Source: Microbacterium esteraromaticum (GTDB lineage: Bacteria; Actinomycetota; Actinomycetes; Actinomycetales; Microbacteriaceae). Taken from it: a stretch of DNA of 64,000 bases. The notes below the pieces were generated by a model. The model had not been told where the DNA came from, searched no databases, and saw only the letters and a list, made by a program, of their open reading frames with translations. Location of the stretch: positions 39,643 to 103,642 of the forward strand of contig NZ_FUKO01000030.1 of NCBI RefSeq assembly GCF_900163815.1, read 5' to 3'. The translations under genes were made by a program, and so were the position numbers. Of the stretch, positions 28,501-36,217 are shown piece after piece. Within the stretch, counting starts at the first letter, position 1. Each line of letters starts with the position of its first letter.

Positions 28501-28536
28501 CCCGAATCCCTCGACCTCCAGCCGGTGCAGATGCAT
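25501..28536 (-). CDS. sbcC: Exonuclease subunit SbcC (Rad50-like SMC ATPase)
   Basis: The 1011-residue ATPase has Walker A GRTGAGKSSI at the N-terminus, long Ala/Glu/Arg-rich coiled coils, a zinc hook CAVC (in APCAVCGAVEHP) near the middle, and a C-terminal ABC signature SLSGGETFLSSL with Walker B LFIDEGFGSLD. With SbcD it forms the complex that cleaves hairpins and blocked double-strand ends. The ATG shares a base with the sbcD stop, so the two are coupled. Confidence 0.96.
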   Translation of the reverse strand: MHLHRLEVEGFGPFRARQSVDFDAFADDGIFLIAGRTGAGKSSILDAICFGLYGGVPRYDGGEKRLRSDHCEPEDQTAVVVEFSTVAGHFRVTRSPAYDRPAKRGGGMTTQAPSALLEELTDDGWVGRAARVVDVANALDEILQLSQEQFLQVILLAQNRFADFLLADSKERQALLRRLFGTGRFSDYQARFEERRRTAEQALSGRRAAVDARLDEAERVVAEADLGGEHAVDAPLTSTDERLAQLHHAIARADYQVERLGTERATAEKMLSAADSALVERKEQRQAQDDRDRARIALAALEAQASEIAEAARQRDRARAAEGLRGILAAAVKAASALASADAARQDAVHTAAERGVPLSDSSGDADGASTGHDAADAEHLRKWASLRTQEVGAWQRAAELEAQTADRTADLAEATAAVATASAALNEVDAERASLPEQLATLAAERDVARRSGDRADDLARQSEQAAQRHAGAVDAARLASELSAARVVEADASAAHANAQAQLAELRKRRLDGYAGELAAALTVGAPCAVCGAVEHPSPAAHADPVSADDVSAAESVRDAAARAERDATQHLGTLTADHAVAAERAGGRTVEQAATEEDAARAAHAAAISDAKVADALADEVSKIEQRIGDLDARHSAASEALGAARTALSLVEQRTSEAERLITDARGAHASVADRVSETQALIAVASVAADAIDEHATRTVAAAEAAAERDDAIVLSVFDSAAEAESAMLPAAEIDGLDQRVTEHSAERKKERALLLDLEMRALPDERIDLAPAHEAAAQARVSWLAAVDADSRARGIQTSLSAIVAAAGAEHASSAADAEEFEVLRGLADALAGRAGNTRKMNLETFVLAAELEEIVASANLRLHDMSDGRYQLRHSDALAARGAASGLGIVVFDAFTGHTRPAKSLSGGETFLSSLALALGLAEVVTARAGGIRLDTLFIDEGFGSLDADTLDTAMRTLDELRQGGRTVGVISHVEAMQEQIPAQLTVRALPDGPSMIDAPRSAG

Positions 28537-29720
28537 CAGACGAGCGCCTCGGCACGCACCCGATCGTCGAGCACCTCACGGATCAGCTCGGCCTCACGCT
28601 CACTGGCCCCCTGCCCGGCTCGCACATGCTCGAGAAAAGCCTCGATGCGCTCGACGTCGGTGACGGCGGTGCGCAGGCGCTGCGAATAAGAGCGGTCGTC
28701 GACGGCATCCGCCCCCTCGGGCTGGTGCTGCACCAGCGCACAGAACGGAAACCGCTCGCGCAGCCGCCGCATCGGCTCATGCTGCGGCACCGCATCGGTG
28801 TAGACCGCGCACACCCAATCGTCGAGGTGCTGGGCCACATTGTCGTCGGCGAGGATCTCATCGAGCGTCCCGGTCAGGGTCACCAGTGCGCGCGGCACGG
28901 GCAGCGCGAGCCACGCCACGGATGCCACGCCATCGGCGTCGAGGTCGACCAGCCAGGAGCCGCGTTCTTTGTGCTGCTCACCGAAGCTGTAGTGCAGCGG
29001 AGCGCCCGAGTAGCGCACCCGATTGCTCAGCTGCTGGCGACCGTGGATATGCCCGAGTGCCACATAGTCAGGGCCGTCGAATGATGTCAGCGGCACCATG
29101 TCGAGCCCGCCCTGGCGCACTTCGCGCTCCAGCCCCACGGTGACATCGACACCGGCTGCGAAGCAGTGCGCGATCGCCACCGAGCGCCCGGTGTTCGCGG
29201 CCATGCCCTCGCGCACCAGCGCCATCGCGTGGTGCATCACCTGCGCCTGTGTGCGCAGCGGCGGTGGCGCGACCTCAGCATCCGCGTCGCCGCGTTCTGA
29301 CCAGTGCTGGCGAACGATGGCCGGCTCGAGGTACGGAATGCCGAAGAACTGCACCGGGCCGTGCGCATCGTGCACCGTGACCGGTGTCGCGATCGCGAGC
29401 GGATCGGTGAGCACGTGGATGCCGTCGCGCAGCAGCCGCGAATGGAAGCCGAGCCGCGCGGCGGAATCGTGGTTGCCGCTGGTCATGATGACCGTCGCGC
29501 CGGTTTCATGCAGGGCGACCAAAGCATCGTCGAGCAGCGTGTAGGCCGAAGCGGCCGGTGTCGCGGAGTCGAACACGTCACCCGCGATGATCACGACATC
29601 GACGCCGTGCTCGCGCACCTGTGCGACGAGCGCGTCGAGCACCTCGGCCAGCGCCGCGAGCGTGGAGTGCCCGTGGAAAGTGCGGCCGATGTGCCAGTCG
29701 GAGGTGTGCAGGATTCGCAT
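28536..29720 (-). CDS. sbcD: Exonuclease subunit SbcD (Mre11-like nuclease)
   Basis: The 394-residue metallophosphoesterase has all Mre11 motifs: LHTSDWHIGRTF, IAGDVFDS, TSGNHDSAARL, and GHIHGRQ. It is the nuclease partner of SbcC. I chose ATG 29720 because the family motif follows at residue 2 and TACGTT ends 6 nt upstream, a leaderless arrangement; the longer frame adds an unrelated N-terminus. Confidence 0.96.
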   Translation of the reverse strand: MRILHTSDWHIGRTFHGHSTLAALAEVLDALVAQVREHGVDVVIIAGDVFDSATPAASAYTLLDDALVALHETGATVIMTSGNHDSAARLGFHSRLLRDGIHVLTDPLAIATPVTVHDAHGPVQFFGIPYLEPAIVRQHWSERGDADAEVAPPPLRTQAQVMHHAMALVREGMAANTGRSVAIAHCFAAGVDVTVGLEREVRQGGLDMVPLTSFDGPDYVALGHIHGRQQLSNRVRYSGAPLHYSFGEQHKERGSWLVDLDADGVASVAWLALPVPRALVTLTGTLDEILADDNVAQHLDDWVCAVYTDAVPQHEPMRRLRERFPFCALVQHQPEGADAVDDRSYSQRLRTAVTDVERIEAFLEHVRAGQGASEREAELIREVLDDRVRAEALV

Positions 29721-29819
29721 ACTCTCAACGTACGGAGAGCCTCCGACATTGGTGCCCAGGCGTGCCGCGAACCCTGCTGTCGGGCAGGGTCCATCCACCC
29801 GCTGCGACAGCGGCGGCCC

Positions 29820-30128
29820 TCACCTCACGCGCAGCAGGCCCTGCTTCTCGGGGTGGGCGTCGAACCATTCCGCGACGTACCAGCAGACCGGATCCACCAG
29901 GCGACCGCCCATAGCCTCGATCTCGGCGACCGCACCCTCGACGACCATCGCCGCATACCCATGACCGCGGAAAGTCGGGATGGTGAAAGCACGGGTCAAT
30001 GCCACCGTGCGGCCATCGTCGCGGTAGTCGAGCACGCTCACCAGTACGCCGTCGCGCGTGAGTGTGTAGCGCGCGGCATCCTTCTCATCAGTTAGCACGA
30101 AATCAGCGGATTCAGCAGGAGATGTCAC
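29820..30128 (-). CDS. Small GNAT-fold acetyltransferase (COG2388 type)
   Basis: The 102-residue protein has the minimal GNAT pattern of this family: AARYTLTRDG, the acetyl-CoA loop FRGHGYAAMVVEGAV and the end WYVAEWFDAHPE. The GTG start is preceded by TAACCT ending 6 nt upstream, suggesting a leaderless mRNA. It diverges from the cysteine-rich leader peptide 80 nt away. The 8-bp inverted repeat TGTCACAC / GTGTGACA (30123-30130, 30145-30152) surrounds its -10 and could be an operator. Confidence 0.85.
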   Translation of the reverse strand: MTSPAESADFVLTDEKDAARYTLTRDGVLVSVLDYRDDGRTVALTRAFTIPTFRGHGYAAMVVEGAVAEIEAMGGRLVDPVCWYVAEWFDAHPEKQGLLRVR

Positions 30129-30171
30129 ACGCCCAGGTTACGTCGTGTGACAGACGCCGGATCGACACGTT

Positions 30172-30201
30172 TTGACACCGGGCGATATTTTCCGTCATAA
30201 T
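30172..30201 (+). promoter_or_regulatory. Promoter of the cysteine-rich leader and wHTH regulator
   Basis: A consensus -35 TTGACA (30172-30177) and near-consensus -10 CATAAT (30196-30201) are 18 nt apart. The start point would fall at or one base before the ATG at 30208, so the first peptide would be translated from a leaderless mRNA. Confidence 0.75.
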
Positions 30202-30207
30202 CCCCCC

Positions 30208-30309
30208 ATGACCACCAACGCACACCCTTTGTCCGCCCAGGAGGCGAACGGGAGTGCCGGCATGATGATGGCCGGCAGCGTTGGCATGTGTTGCCGAATG
30301 TGTTGCTAA
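30208..30309 (+). CDS. Cysteine-rich leader peptide (33 aa), candidate attenuator peptide
   Basis: The 33-codon frame starts MTTNAHPLSAQ and ends GMCCRMCC with cysteine pairs at codons 28-29 and 32-33. The last four cysteine codons are TGT TGC twice. There is no Shine-Dalgarno, but the promoter places transcription start at the ATG. Polycysteine leader peptides are known in actinobacteria to control downstream genes by ribosome stalling when cysteine is scarce; applying that here is inference. It is followed by several hairpins before the winged-helix regulator gene. Confidence 0.65.
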   Translation: MTTNAHPLSAQEANGSAGMMMAGSVGMCCRMCC

Positions 30310-30404
30310 GGCGCAACAGCCCTCTTTGACTCGTCTTTCCGCTATCTGCGGAGTCTGAGTCCTGAGCACCACACCCGCGTGCTCCATTTTTCCGGCTCCG
30401 CCGG
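30301..30404 (+). promoter_or_regulatory. Attenuator-like hairpin region downstream of the leader peptide
   Basis: Four hairpins are visible in order. TGTTGC/GCAACA (30301-30318) uses the last two Cys codons. GACTC-TCCGC/GCGGA-GAGTC (30328-30361) has symmetric internal loops. GAGCAC/GTGCTC (30364-30384) is followed by CATTTTT and looks like an intrinsic terminator. CCGGC/GCCGG (30392-30404) follows. The regulator gene's Shine-Dalgarno AAAGGA lies further on, before ATG 30466. Confidence 0.6.
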
Positions 30405-30465
30405 TCAATCGCGCTTTGCACTCTGAGCTCATTCGGCTCACGCATCCTCAAAGGAATTCATCATC

Positions 30466-31155
30466 ATGTCGAATACCGCACTCCTCGAACGTCCGGTCAC
30501 CGCCCCTGTTCGCGTCATCTCACGCCAGGACGCCGCCGCCGATCTTCCCTCCGTCCGCTCCCCCCGCGGCTTCGCCCTCTACGTCGGTCTCGACGAGATC
30601 AAGGCCGCTGAAGCCGGTGTGAGCCTGCCCCTTCTCGTCGACGCTCTGCGCCGCACGATCGCCGAACTCGCCCCCGGCGCCGAGACTCACGCCACAGTGG
30701 CGCTCGCGCCGCAGGCATCCGGTGGCCGCGACCTCGATGTCGTGCGTCTCGCGCTGCATGAGCCCGGGGCGATCGCCCGCGCCACGGCATCCGCTGACAA
30801 CGAGAAGGACGAGGAATCCGGCGTCGTCGTCGACATCTCCCGCAAGCGGGTGCTACTCGACGGCGAGTCCGCCGCCTTCACCTACAAGGAGTTCGAGCTG
30901 CTCCAGTACCTGGTGCTGCGCGAAGGCCGCACGATCGAGCGCAGCGAGCTTGTCTCGGCGCTGTGGCAGGCATCGTCTGACGAAGAGGCTCCCGGTGAGC
31001 GCACGATCGATGTGCACGTGCGTCGTCTGCGCGCCAAACTCGGTCGCTATGAGGACATCGTCCGCACGGTGCGCGGCGTCGGCTACCGCTTCGATCGTCA
31101 TGCCGATGTCGCCATCCGCTACGGCCACGGCACCCCCTCGCCCGACCGCTTCTGA
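30466..31155 (+). CDS. Winged-helix (OmpR/PhoB-type) DNA-binding protein without receiver domain
   Basis: The 229-residue protein ends in a full PhoB-type winged helix (FTYKEFELLQYLVLREGRTI, then GERTIDVHVRRLRAKLGRYE and VRGVGYRF). The N-terminal ~120 residues have no phospho-acceptor Asp pattern and do not look like a receiver; they include GFALYVGLDEIKAAEAG and an Ala-rich helix. The signal it senses is unknown. Its 158-nt untranslated region behind the Cys-rich leader suggests control by cysteine or thiol status. Confidence 0.85.
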   Translation: MSNTALLERPVTAPVRVISRQDAAADLPSVRSPRGFALYVGLDEIKAAEAGVSLPLLVDALRRTIAELAPGAETHATVALAPQASGGRDLDVVRLALHEPGAIARATASADNEKDEESGVVVDISRKRVLLDGESAAFTYKEFELLQYLVLREGRTIERSELVSALWQASSDEEAPGERTIDVHVRRLRAKLGRYEDIVRTVRGVGYRFDRHADVAIRYGHGTPSPDRF

Positions 31156-31208
31156 TCCGGCGGTCGACCCTGGCAGAGATTGTCGGCGGCCACGCGTAGG
31201 GTGATCGC

Positions 31209-32171
31209 ATGGTCGTAATGGCGGATGCTGCGCAGCGGGAGAGCACCGCCGACGGCGCACCGCAGGAGAGCCGATATCGCCCCGCGCATCCCGTCGACCT
31301 CATGCGGACGGTCGGCATGCTGCGCCGCGGTCACACCGATCCGACGATGGTCATCGACGGCTCCCGACTGTGGCTGGCGATGCGGACGGATGCGGGTCTC
31401 GCCACGCTCTGCCTGCGCGCCGATGCGGACGGCATCCTCGCGATCGCCTGGGGTCCTGGTGCTGGCGATGCGCTCGACAGCGTGCCGCGGCTCTGCGGTG
31501 CGGATGATGACACGGATGGCTTCGACGTGTCGCAGCATCCGCAACTCGCGGAGGTGGCGCGACGACACCCCGGCATCCGGATGACGCGCACCGATCGCAT
31601 CTTCAACGCCCTGGCATGCGCGATCCTCGAGCAGAAGGTCACCGGCATGCAGGCGTTCGGCGCCTGGCGCTACCTCGTCACCCGCTACGGCGAGCGCGCG
31701 CCCGGCCCCACCCCGAGGCCGATGTTCGCGGCGCCCCCGCATGAGACGTGGCGCACAATACCGTCCTGGGCGTGGCATCGGGCCGGTGTCGAACCTCCGC
31801 AATCGCGCACTCTCGTTCGGGCCGCGATGCGCGGAGCGAGTATCGAACGGGCACTGCGCTCGGCAGCATCCGATGGCGAGAGCCGCGACCGGGTACTGAC
31901 CAGCCTGCCCGGAATCGGCGTGTGGACGTCGGCCGAGACGCGCATGCGCGCGCTCGGCGACCCGGATGCCGTCAGCGTCGGCGACTACCATCTCGCCCAT
32001 GAGGTCGGCTTCGCGTTGACCGGCAGCCGCACCGATGACGACGGGATGCTCGAGCTGCTCGCCCCGTGGTCCGGTCACCGACAGCGCATCATCCGCCTGA
32101 TCTTCGCCTCGGGTGCACGCGAACCGCGGCGCGGCGCACGAATGGCGCCGGAAGATCATCGCCGTCGGTAG
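31209..32171 (+). CDS. DNA-3-methyladenine glycosylase-like protein (HhH-GPD, AlkA type)
   Basis: The 320-residue protein has a helix-hairpin-helix with LPGIGVWTSAETRMRALG followed by the catalytic Asp in SVGDYHLAHE, as in AlkA-type base-excision glycosylases that remove alkylated bases. The segment LACAILEQKVTGMQAFGAWR is also typical. TAGGGT ends 6 nt before the ATG, giving a leaderless promoter. It converges on the siderophore ATPase gene with a 23-nt gap. Confidence 0.9.
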   Translation: MVVMADAAQRESTADGAPQESRYRPAHPVDLMRTVGMLRRGHTDPTMVIDGSRLWLAMRTDAGLATLCLRADADGILAIAWGPGAGDALDSVPRLCGADDDTDGFDVSQHPQLAEVARRHPGIRMTRTDRIFNALACAILEQKVTGMQAFGAWRYLVTRYGERAPGPTPRPMFAAPPHETWRTIPSWAWHRAGVEPPQSRTLVRAAMRGASIERALRSAASDGESRDRVLTSLPGIGVWTSAETRMRALGDPDAVSVGDYHLAHEVGFALTGSRTDDDGMLELLAPWSGHRQRIIRLIFASGAREPRRGARMAPEDHRRR

Positions 32172-32194
32172 ACCGTCAGGGGCCAACCGCCCGC

Positions 32195-32950
32195 TCAGTA
32201 GTAGACGGCGAGAGGGCCATGCGGGCCCGCGATCACCTGCACCGGCGTCTCGAAGATGCGGGTGAGCACAGCATCCGTCATGATCTCCTCGGGCGAACCG
32301 AACTCGACGACGCGGCCGTCTTTCATCGCGCAGATGCGGTCGGCGTAGTGCCCGGCGAAGTTGATGTCGTGCAGCACGATGACGATGGTGCGGCCCAGTT
32401 CATCAGCGGCGCGGCGCAGCTGCGCCATCATCGTCACCGCGTGCTTCATGTCGAGGTTGTTCAGCGGCTCATCCAGCAGCACCACCTCGGTGTCCTGGGC
32501 GAGCACCATCGCGACATAGGCGCGCTGGCGCTGACCACCCGAGAGCTCGTCGAGGTAGCGGCCTTCCAGCGCCCCCAGGTCGAGAAAGTCGATCGCGCGG
32601 CTGATGACCTCCTCATCCGCCCGGTTCAGGCGCCCTTTTGTGTGCGGGAACCGCCCGAACCCGACCAACTGGCGCACGGTGAGCCGGGTGATGAAGTGGT
32701 TCTCCTGCCTCAGCACCGAGACGATCTTCGCCAGATCTGCCGATTTCGTCTTGGCGACGTCGTAGCCGGCGATCTCGATCGCTCCGGCATCCATCCCCAT
32801 CAACCGACCGACCATGGTCAGCAGCGTCGATTTGCCGGCGCCGTTCGGTCCGATCAACGCCGTGATCCCGCCAGCGGGAATGATCAGGTCGACTGGCCCG
32901 ATCGCGACCTCGCTGCTGTACTCGCGGCGAACCCCTTCGATGGTGATCAC
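32195..32950 (-). CDS. Iron-siderophore ABC transporter ATP-binding protein
   Basis: The 251-residue FepC-type ATPase has Walker A GPNGAGKSTL, signature ELSGGQRQRAYVAMVLAQD and Walker B VVLLDEPLNNLD. The GTG start overlaps the stop of the second permease (GTGA). It powers uptake of ferric siderophores with the two FecCD permeases and lipoprotein upstream. Confidence 0.95.
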   Translation of the reverse strand: MITIEGVRREYSSEVAIGPVDLIIPAGGITALIGPNGAGKSTLLTMVGRLMGMDAGAIEIAGYDVAKTKSADLAKIVSVLRQENHFITRLTVRQLVGFGRFPHTKGRLNRADEEVISRAIDFLDLGALEGRYLDELSGGQRQRAYVAMVLAQDTEVVLLDEPLNNLDMKHAVTMMAQLRRAADELGRTIVIVLHDINFAGHYADRICAMKDGRVVEFGSPEEIMTDAVLTRIFETPVQVIAGPHGPLAVYY

Positions 32951-34053
32951 AGCCGCCCCTTTCTGAGGATGACGAAAAGAAAGACGACGCCGCCGACCAG
33001 TTCGATGATGATCGAGACGACGCCCTCGGCGTAGAAGAAGTTGCGCATCACGAAGTAGGCGCCCGCGATGATGGTGAACGCGGTGAGCACGGCGACGGGC
33101 AGCACAAGCCGGTGATCGTGCGAGTCGGCGAATTGATAGGCCAGCGTCGCGACGAGGAAGCCGAGGAACGTCATCGGCCCGACGAGAGCCGTCGACGTGG
33201 CCATCAGCACCGCGACCAGGAACAGCACGATCATCAGCTCACGCCGGTGGTTGACTCCCAATGAGTTCGCGGTATCGGCGCCGAATGCCATGACATTGAG
33301 CCGCCTGGCACGCATCCACAGCAGAGCGGATGCCACCAGGCACAGCGGTATCGCCAGCGGAAGGTACTGGGCGTCGGCGTTGGAGATGTTGCCGAACAGT
33401 CGCGCCGCGAGCACATCGAACTCGCTCGGGGTGAGCAGTCGCTGCATGAAAGTGGCGATCGCACCGAGTCCGCCGCCGATGATGATGCCGATCAGCAGCA
33501 TGACCTGCAGGTTGGCGTAGCGTCCGGTCAGCAGCCAGCCGTACAGCAGCATCGCAAGGGCGACCATGATCGCGATCTGCAGCCCGAACTGCCACAGCCC
33601 TTGGAAGGCGACCAGTCCGGCGATGCCGAACAGGTACACCGAAGAGGTCTGCACCGCGCGGTACAGCGACTCGAAGCCCATGATCGACGGGGTGATGATG
33701 CGGTTGGTCGTCACCGTCTGAAAGCTGACTGTCGCGACGGCCTGACAGAGGGCGACGATCAGCATCACCGTCACGTTCGTGAAGCGCAGTTCGGCGATGC
33801 GCCAGAACCCATCGGTGCCGAACGGCATCGGGTTGCCCCAAGCCAGCAGGCCGACGCCGAAGCTCACCGAGAGCAGAATCAGCACGGTGAGCACGATCAC
33901 GTAGCGGCGGCGCTGCGCGGGGGACGAGAATGCTCCACCGCTGCGCGATGCGCCGCGCCGCGTCGGCTCGCCGCGCGGCATCCTCCCCGCACCGGCCATC
34001 CGCTTGACGACGCTGACTCGCTCGACCACCGGCATCCGCTCTCTTCTAAACAT
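32947..34053 (-). CDS. Iron-siderophore ABC transporter permease (FecCD family), subunit 2
   Basis: The 368-residue permease has about nine hydrophobic helices after an unusual Arg-rich cytoplasmic N-terminus (RRERMPVVERVSVVKRM). FecCD signatures include TNRIITPSIMGFESLYR and the central GPMTFLGFLVATLAYQ. ATG 34053 was chosen because the longer frame overlaps the first permease gene antagonistically; a later Met (residue 7) is also possible. It pairs with the permease encoded just upstream. Confidence 0.9.
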   Translation of the reverse strand: MFRRERMPVVERVSVVKRMAGAGRMPRGEPTRRGASRSGGAFSSPAQRRRYVIVLTVLILLSVSFGVGLLAWGNPMPFGTDGFWRIAELRFTNVTVMLIVALCQAVATVSFQTVTTNRIITPSIMGFESLYRAVQTSSVYLFGIAGLVAFQGLWQFGLQIAIMVALAMLLYGWLLTGRYANLQVMLLIGIIIGGGLGAIATFMQRLLTPSEFDVLAARLFGNISNADAQYLPLAIPLCLVASALLWMRARRLNVMAFGADTANSLGVNHRRELMIVLFLVAVLMATSTALVGPMTFLGFLVATLAYQFADSHDHRLVLPVAVLTAFTIIAGAYFVMRNFFYAEGVVSIIIELVGGVVFLFVILRKGRL

Positions 34054-34064
34054 CCGCCACCGCC

Positions 34065-35054
34065 CTAACCACGACGACGCTGCTTCAGCAGGAGGAGCAC
34101 GAAGACCACCGCGCCGACGACACCCAGAATCAGCGAGACGGGCACCTCGAACGGCATGATGATGGTGCGCCCGATGAGGTCGCAGACCGTGACGATCGCG
34201 ATGCCGAGCAGGCACACCCACGGCAGGTTGCTGCGCAGGTCATCGCCGCGCACCATCGAGACGATGTTGGGCACGATGAGTCCGAGGAATGGCAGATTTC
34301 CGACGATCACGGTGACCACGCCTGTGACCACGGCGATGAGCACGGTGCCGAGCAGGATCACCCGGTTGTAGTTCAGACCGACGTTGGTGGCGATCTCCTC
34401 TCCGAGGCCGGCGACGGTGAGCCGATCGGCGACGATGAAGACGATCACCCCCACGATGGCGACGATCCACAACATCTCGTACTGGCCGCGCAGCACCGAC
34501 GTGAAGCTGCCCGCGAACCAGACTCCCAGGCTCTGCAACGTATCGGTCGAAAGGGCGACGTAGGTGGAGATCGCGCCCACCACTGCGCCCAGCATGATGC
34601 CCACGATCGGCACGATGAGCGAGGAGCGAAGTGAGACACGGCGCAGAAAGAGGAAGAACACCATCGTGCCGATGAACGCGGCGACGACCGCGCCGGTCAT
34701 GCGCATCGGGATCGATGGGTGCGGCACCAGGATCATCACCGCTAGCATGCCGAGGCCCGCCCATTCGGTGGTGCCCGTCGTCGTCGGTTCGACGAATCGG
34801 TTCTGGGTGAGCAGCTGCATCACCAGGCCCGCCATCGCCATGGCGGCACCCGCGAGCACGAGGGCGACGGTGCGCGGAACCCGAGTGATCTGGAACATCT
34901 CGGCGCCGTCCGGGGCACCGGCGATGTCGTAGACCCCGGTGAACAGCGAGGCGACGAGCAGGGCCGCGACGACAAGGATGCCGATCAGCAGCTTGACGTC
35001 GAAGAGCCGCCCGGCGGTGGCGCGGGGCGGCGTGGCAGTCAGTGTGGCTGTCAT
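34065..35054 (-). CDS. Iron-siderophore ABC transporter permease (FecCD family), subunit 1
   Basis: The 329-residue permease shows the FecCD pattern: TRVPRTVALVLAGAAMAMAG, the NRFVEPTTTGTTEWAGLG loop and NLPFLGLIVPNIVSMVRG near the ATPase contact. It forms a heterodimeric channel with the second permease. The gene is separated from the binding-protein gene by a GC-rich 14-bp hairpin. Confidence 0.94.
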   Translation of the reverse strand: MTATLTATPPRATAGRLFDVKLLIGILVVAALLVASLFTGVYDIAGAPDGAEMFQITRVPRTVALVLAGAAMAMAGLVMQLLTQNRFVEPTTTGTTEWAGLGMLAVMILVPHPSIPMRMTGAVVAAFIGTMVFFLFLRRVSLRSSLIVPIVGIMLGAVVGAISTYVALSTDTLQSLGVWFAGSFTSVLRGQYEMLWIVAIVGVIVFIVADRLTVAGLGEEIATNVGLNYNRVILLGTVLIAVVTGVVTVIVGNLPFLGLIVPNIVSMVRGDDLRSNLPWVCLLGIAIVTVCDLIGRTIIMPFEVPVSLILGVVGAVVFVLLLLKQRRRG

Positions 35055-35065
35055 GACAGTGCGGG

Positions 35066-35099
35066 CGGCGGCAGCATCCGGTGCGGGATGCTGCCGCCG
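35066..35099 (-). repeat. Perfect 14-bp intercistronic hairpin in the siderophore operon
   Basis: CGGCGGCAGCATCC (35066-35079) and GGATGCTGCCGCCG (35086-35099) pair perfectly around a 6-nt loop, 7 nt after the binding-protein stop. The position suits partial termination or protection of the upstream mRNA, so that more binding protein than permease is made. Confidence 0.7.
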
Positions 35100-35106
35100 G
35101 GGCGCA

Positions 35107-36117
35107 TCAGTTCTTCGCGGCGTTCTCCGTCGACTCCTCGAGCGCGTCGGCGAAGTCGTTCAGGAAGGTCGTGTACGTCTGGATGCCCTCGTTCAGGTAG
35201 GTGTCGGTGGGCATGTACACGATCTGGTTGTTCTTGACGGCGGTGACTGATGCCAGCGCTTCTGAGCCCTCGAGGATCTCGGCGGCCTGCACATAAGTGG
35301 GATCGTCTGCGGCGAAGACGGCGTCGCGGTCCATGACGAGGATCCAGCTCGGGTTCGACGTGGCGATCGCCTCGACCGAGATGTCATCGCCCTGGTGGTC
35401 ATCGGTCGCGCCCTCGACTTCTAGCGCCGGAGCGAGCCCCAGCAGGTCGAAGATCGGGCCGAGCGCACGGCCGACACCCGGCGCGACATAGCCGATCTGA
35501 CCCCCAGACGTGGTCACAGCCATCACTGTGTCCGCATCGCGATACGACTTCTTCGCACGCTCGACGGCGGCGTCGAAGTCGGAGGCCAGCTGCTTCGCCT
35601 CGGTCTGCTTGCCGAAGATCTCACCGAGAACGGTGACCTGGCGCTTGAGTTCCTGGTCGAGCGGCTCACCTTCGCGAGGGTCCAGGGCGAGCACGGTCGC
35701 GTCGGGAACAAGCTTCGTGAAGTCCTCGTGGTATTGCGTGAACCGCTGGCCGTTGATGATCAGGTCGGGATCTGCAGCGACAACCGCTTCGAGGTCGGGT
35801 TCGCGATGCGAGCCGAGGTCGATGAGGCCCTTGTCATTCACGTAGTTCACTGTTGCTGGCATCAGTGAGACAGCCGCTGCGCTGAGTTCGATCCCCCAGT
35901 CGGAGAGCGTCTGGAAGGTGCGGTTGTCGGTGGCGACGACGGATGCTGGCGGAGTCGCGATCTCGTGCGTGCCGTTGTTGTCCTCGATCGTCACGGTGCT
36001 GGTGGCCGGGGCGACGCCCTGCTCGGGTTCGGCCGCGGCCGAGCCGGCGCAGCCGGCAAGCGCCAGGAGAGAAACAAGACCAAGGCTGGTCCCGGCGAGG
36101 ATGCGGGGCACGGACAT
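35107..36117 (-). CDS. Iron-siderophore substrate-binding lipoprotein
   Basis: The 336-residue FepB/FecB-type protein has a signal peptide ending LALAGC (Cys23), then two periplasmic-binding lobes linked by a long helix (TEAKQLASDFDAAVERAKK). It binds ferric siderophore at the outer face of the membrane. It heads the operon, is divergent from the siderophore reductase, and has iron-box-like sequence upstream. Lipobox and length are normal. Confidence 0.94.
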   Translation of the reverse strand: MSVPRILAGTSLGLVSLLALAGCAGSAAAEPEQGVAPATSTVTIEDNNGTHEIATPPASVVATDNRTFQTLSDWGIELSAAAVSLMPATVNYVNDKGLIDLGSHREPDLEAVVAADPDLIINGQRFTQYHEDFTKLVPDATVLALDPREGEPLDQELKRQVTVLGEIFGKQTEAKQLASDFDAAVERAKKSYRDADTVMAVTTSGGQIGYVAPGVGRALGPIFDLLGLAPALEVEGATDDHQGDDISVEAIATSNPSWILVMDRDAVFAADDPTYVQAAEILEGSEALASVTAVKNNQIVYMPTDTYLNEGIQTYTTFLNDFADALEESTENAAKN

Positions 36118-36172
36118 AGGGGGGAACTCCCGTTCTGTTCGGAGATGCGCGAATGCGCCGAGTGAGGCCGAG

Positions 36173-36191
36173 TTAGGGCGACCTATCCTCG
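36173..36191. promoter_or_regulatory. Weak second iron-box-like site
   Basis: This sequence starts TTAGGGCGACCTA and matches about 12 of 19 positions of the DtxR/IdeR consensus, with TAGG and CCTA half-sites intact. It lies between the divergent siderophore genes, nearer to the lipoprotein gene. Confidence 0.4.
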
Positions 36192-36198
36192 ACCGAAA

Positions 36199-36217
36199 TT
36201 AGGTTAGCCTTACTTCA
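36199..36217. promoter_or_regulatory. DtxR/IdeR-type iron box
   Basis: TTAGGTTAGCCTTACTTCA matches 16 of 19 positions of the DtxR/IdeR operator (TTAGGTTAGCCTAACCTAA). In iron-replete cells the Fe2+-bound repressor would sit here and block both the siderophore importer and the reductase. Its last base is the A of the reductase ATG. Confidence 0.85.
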
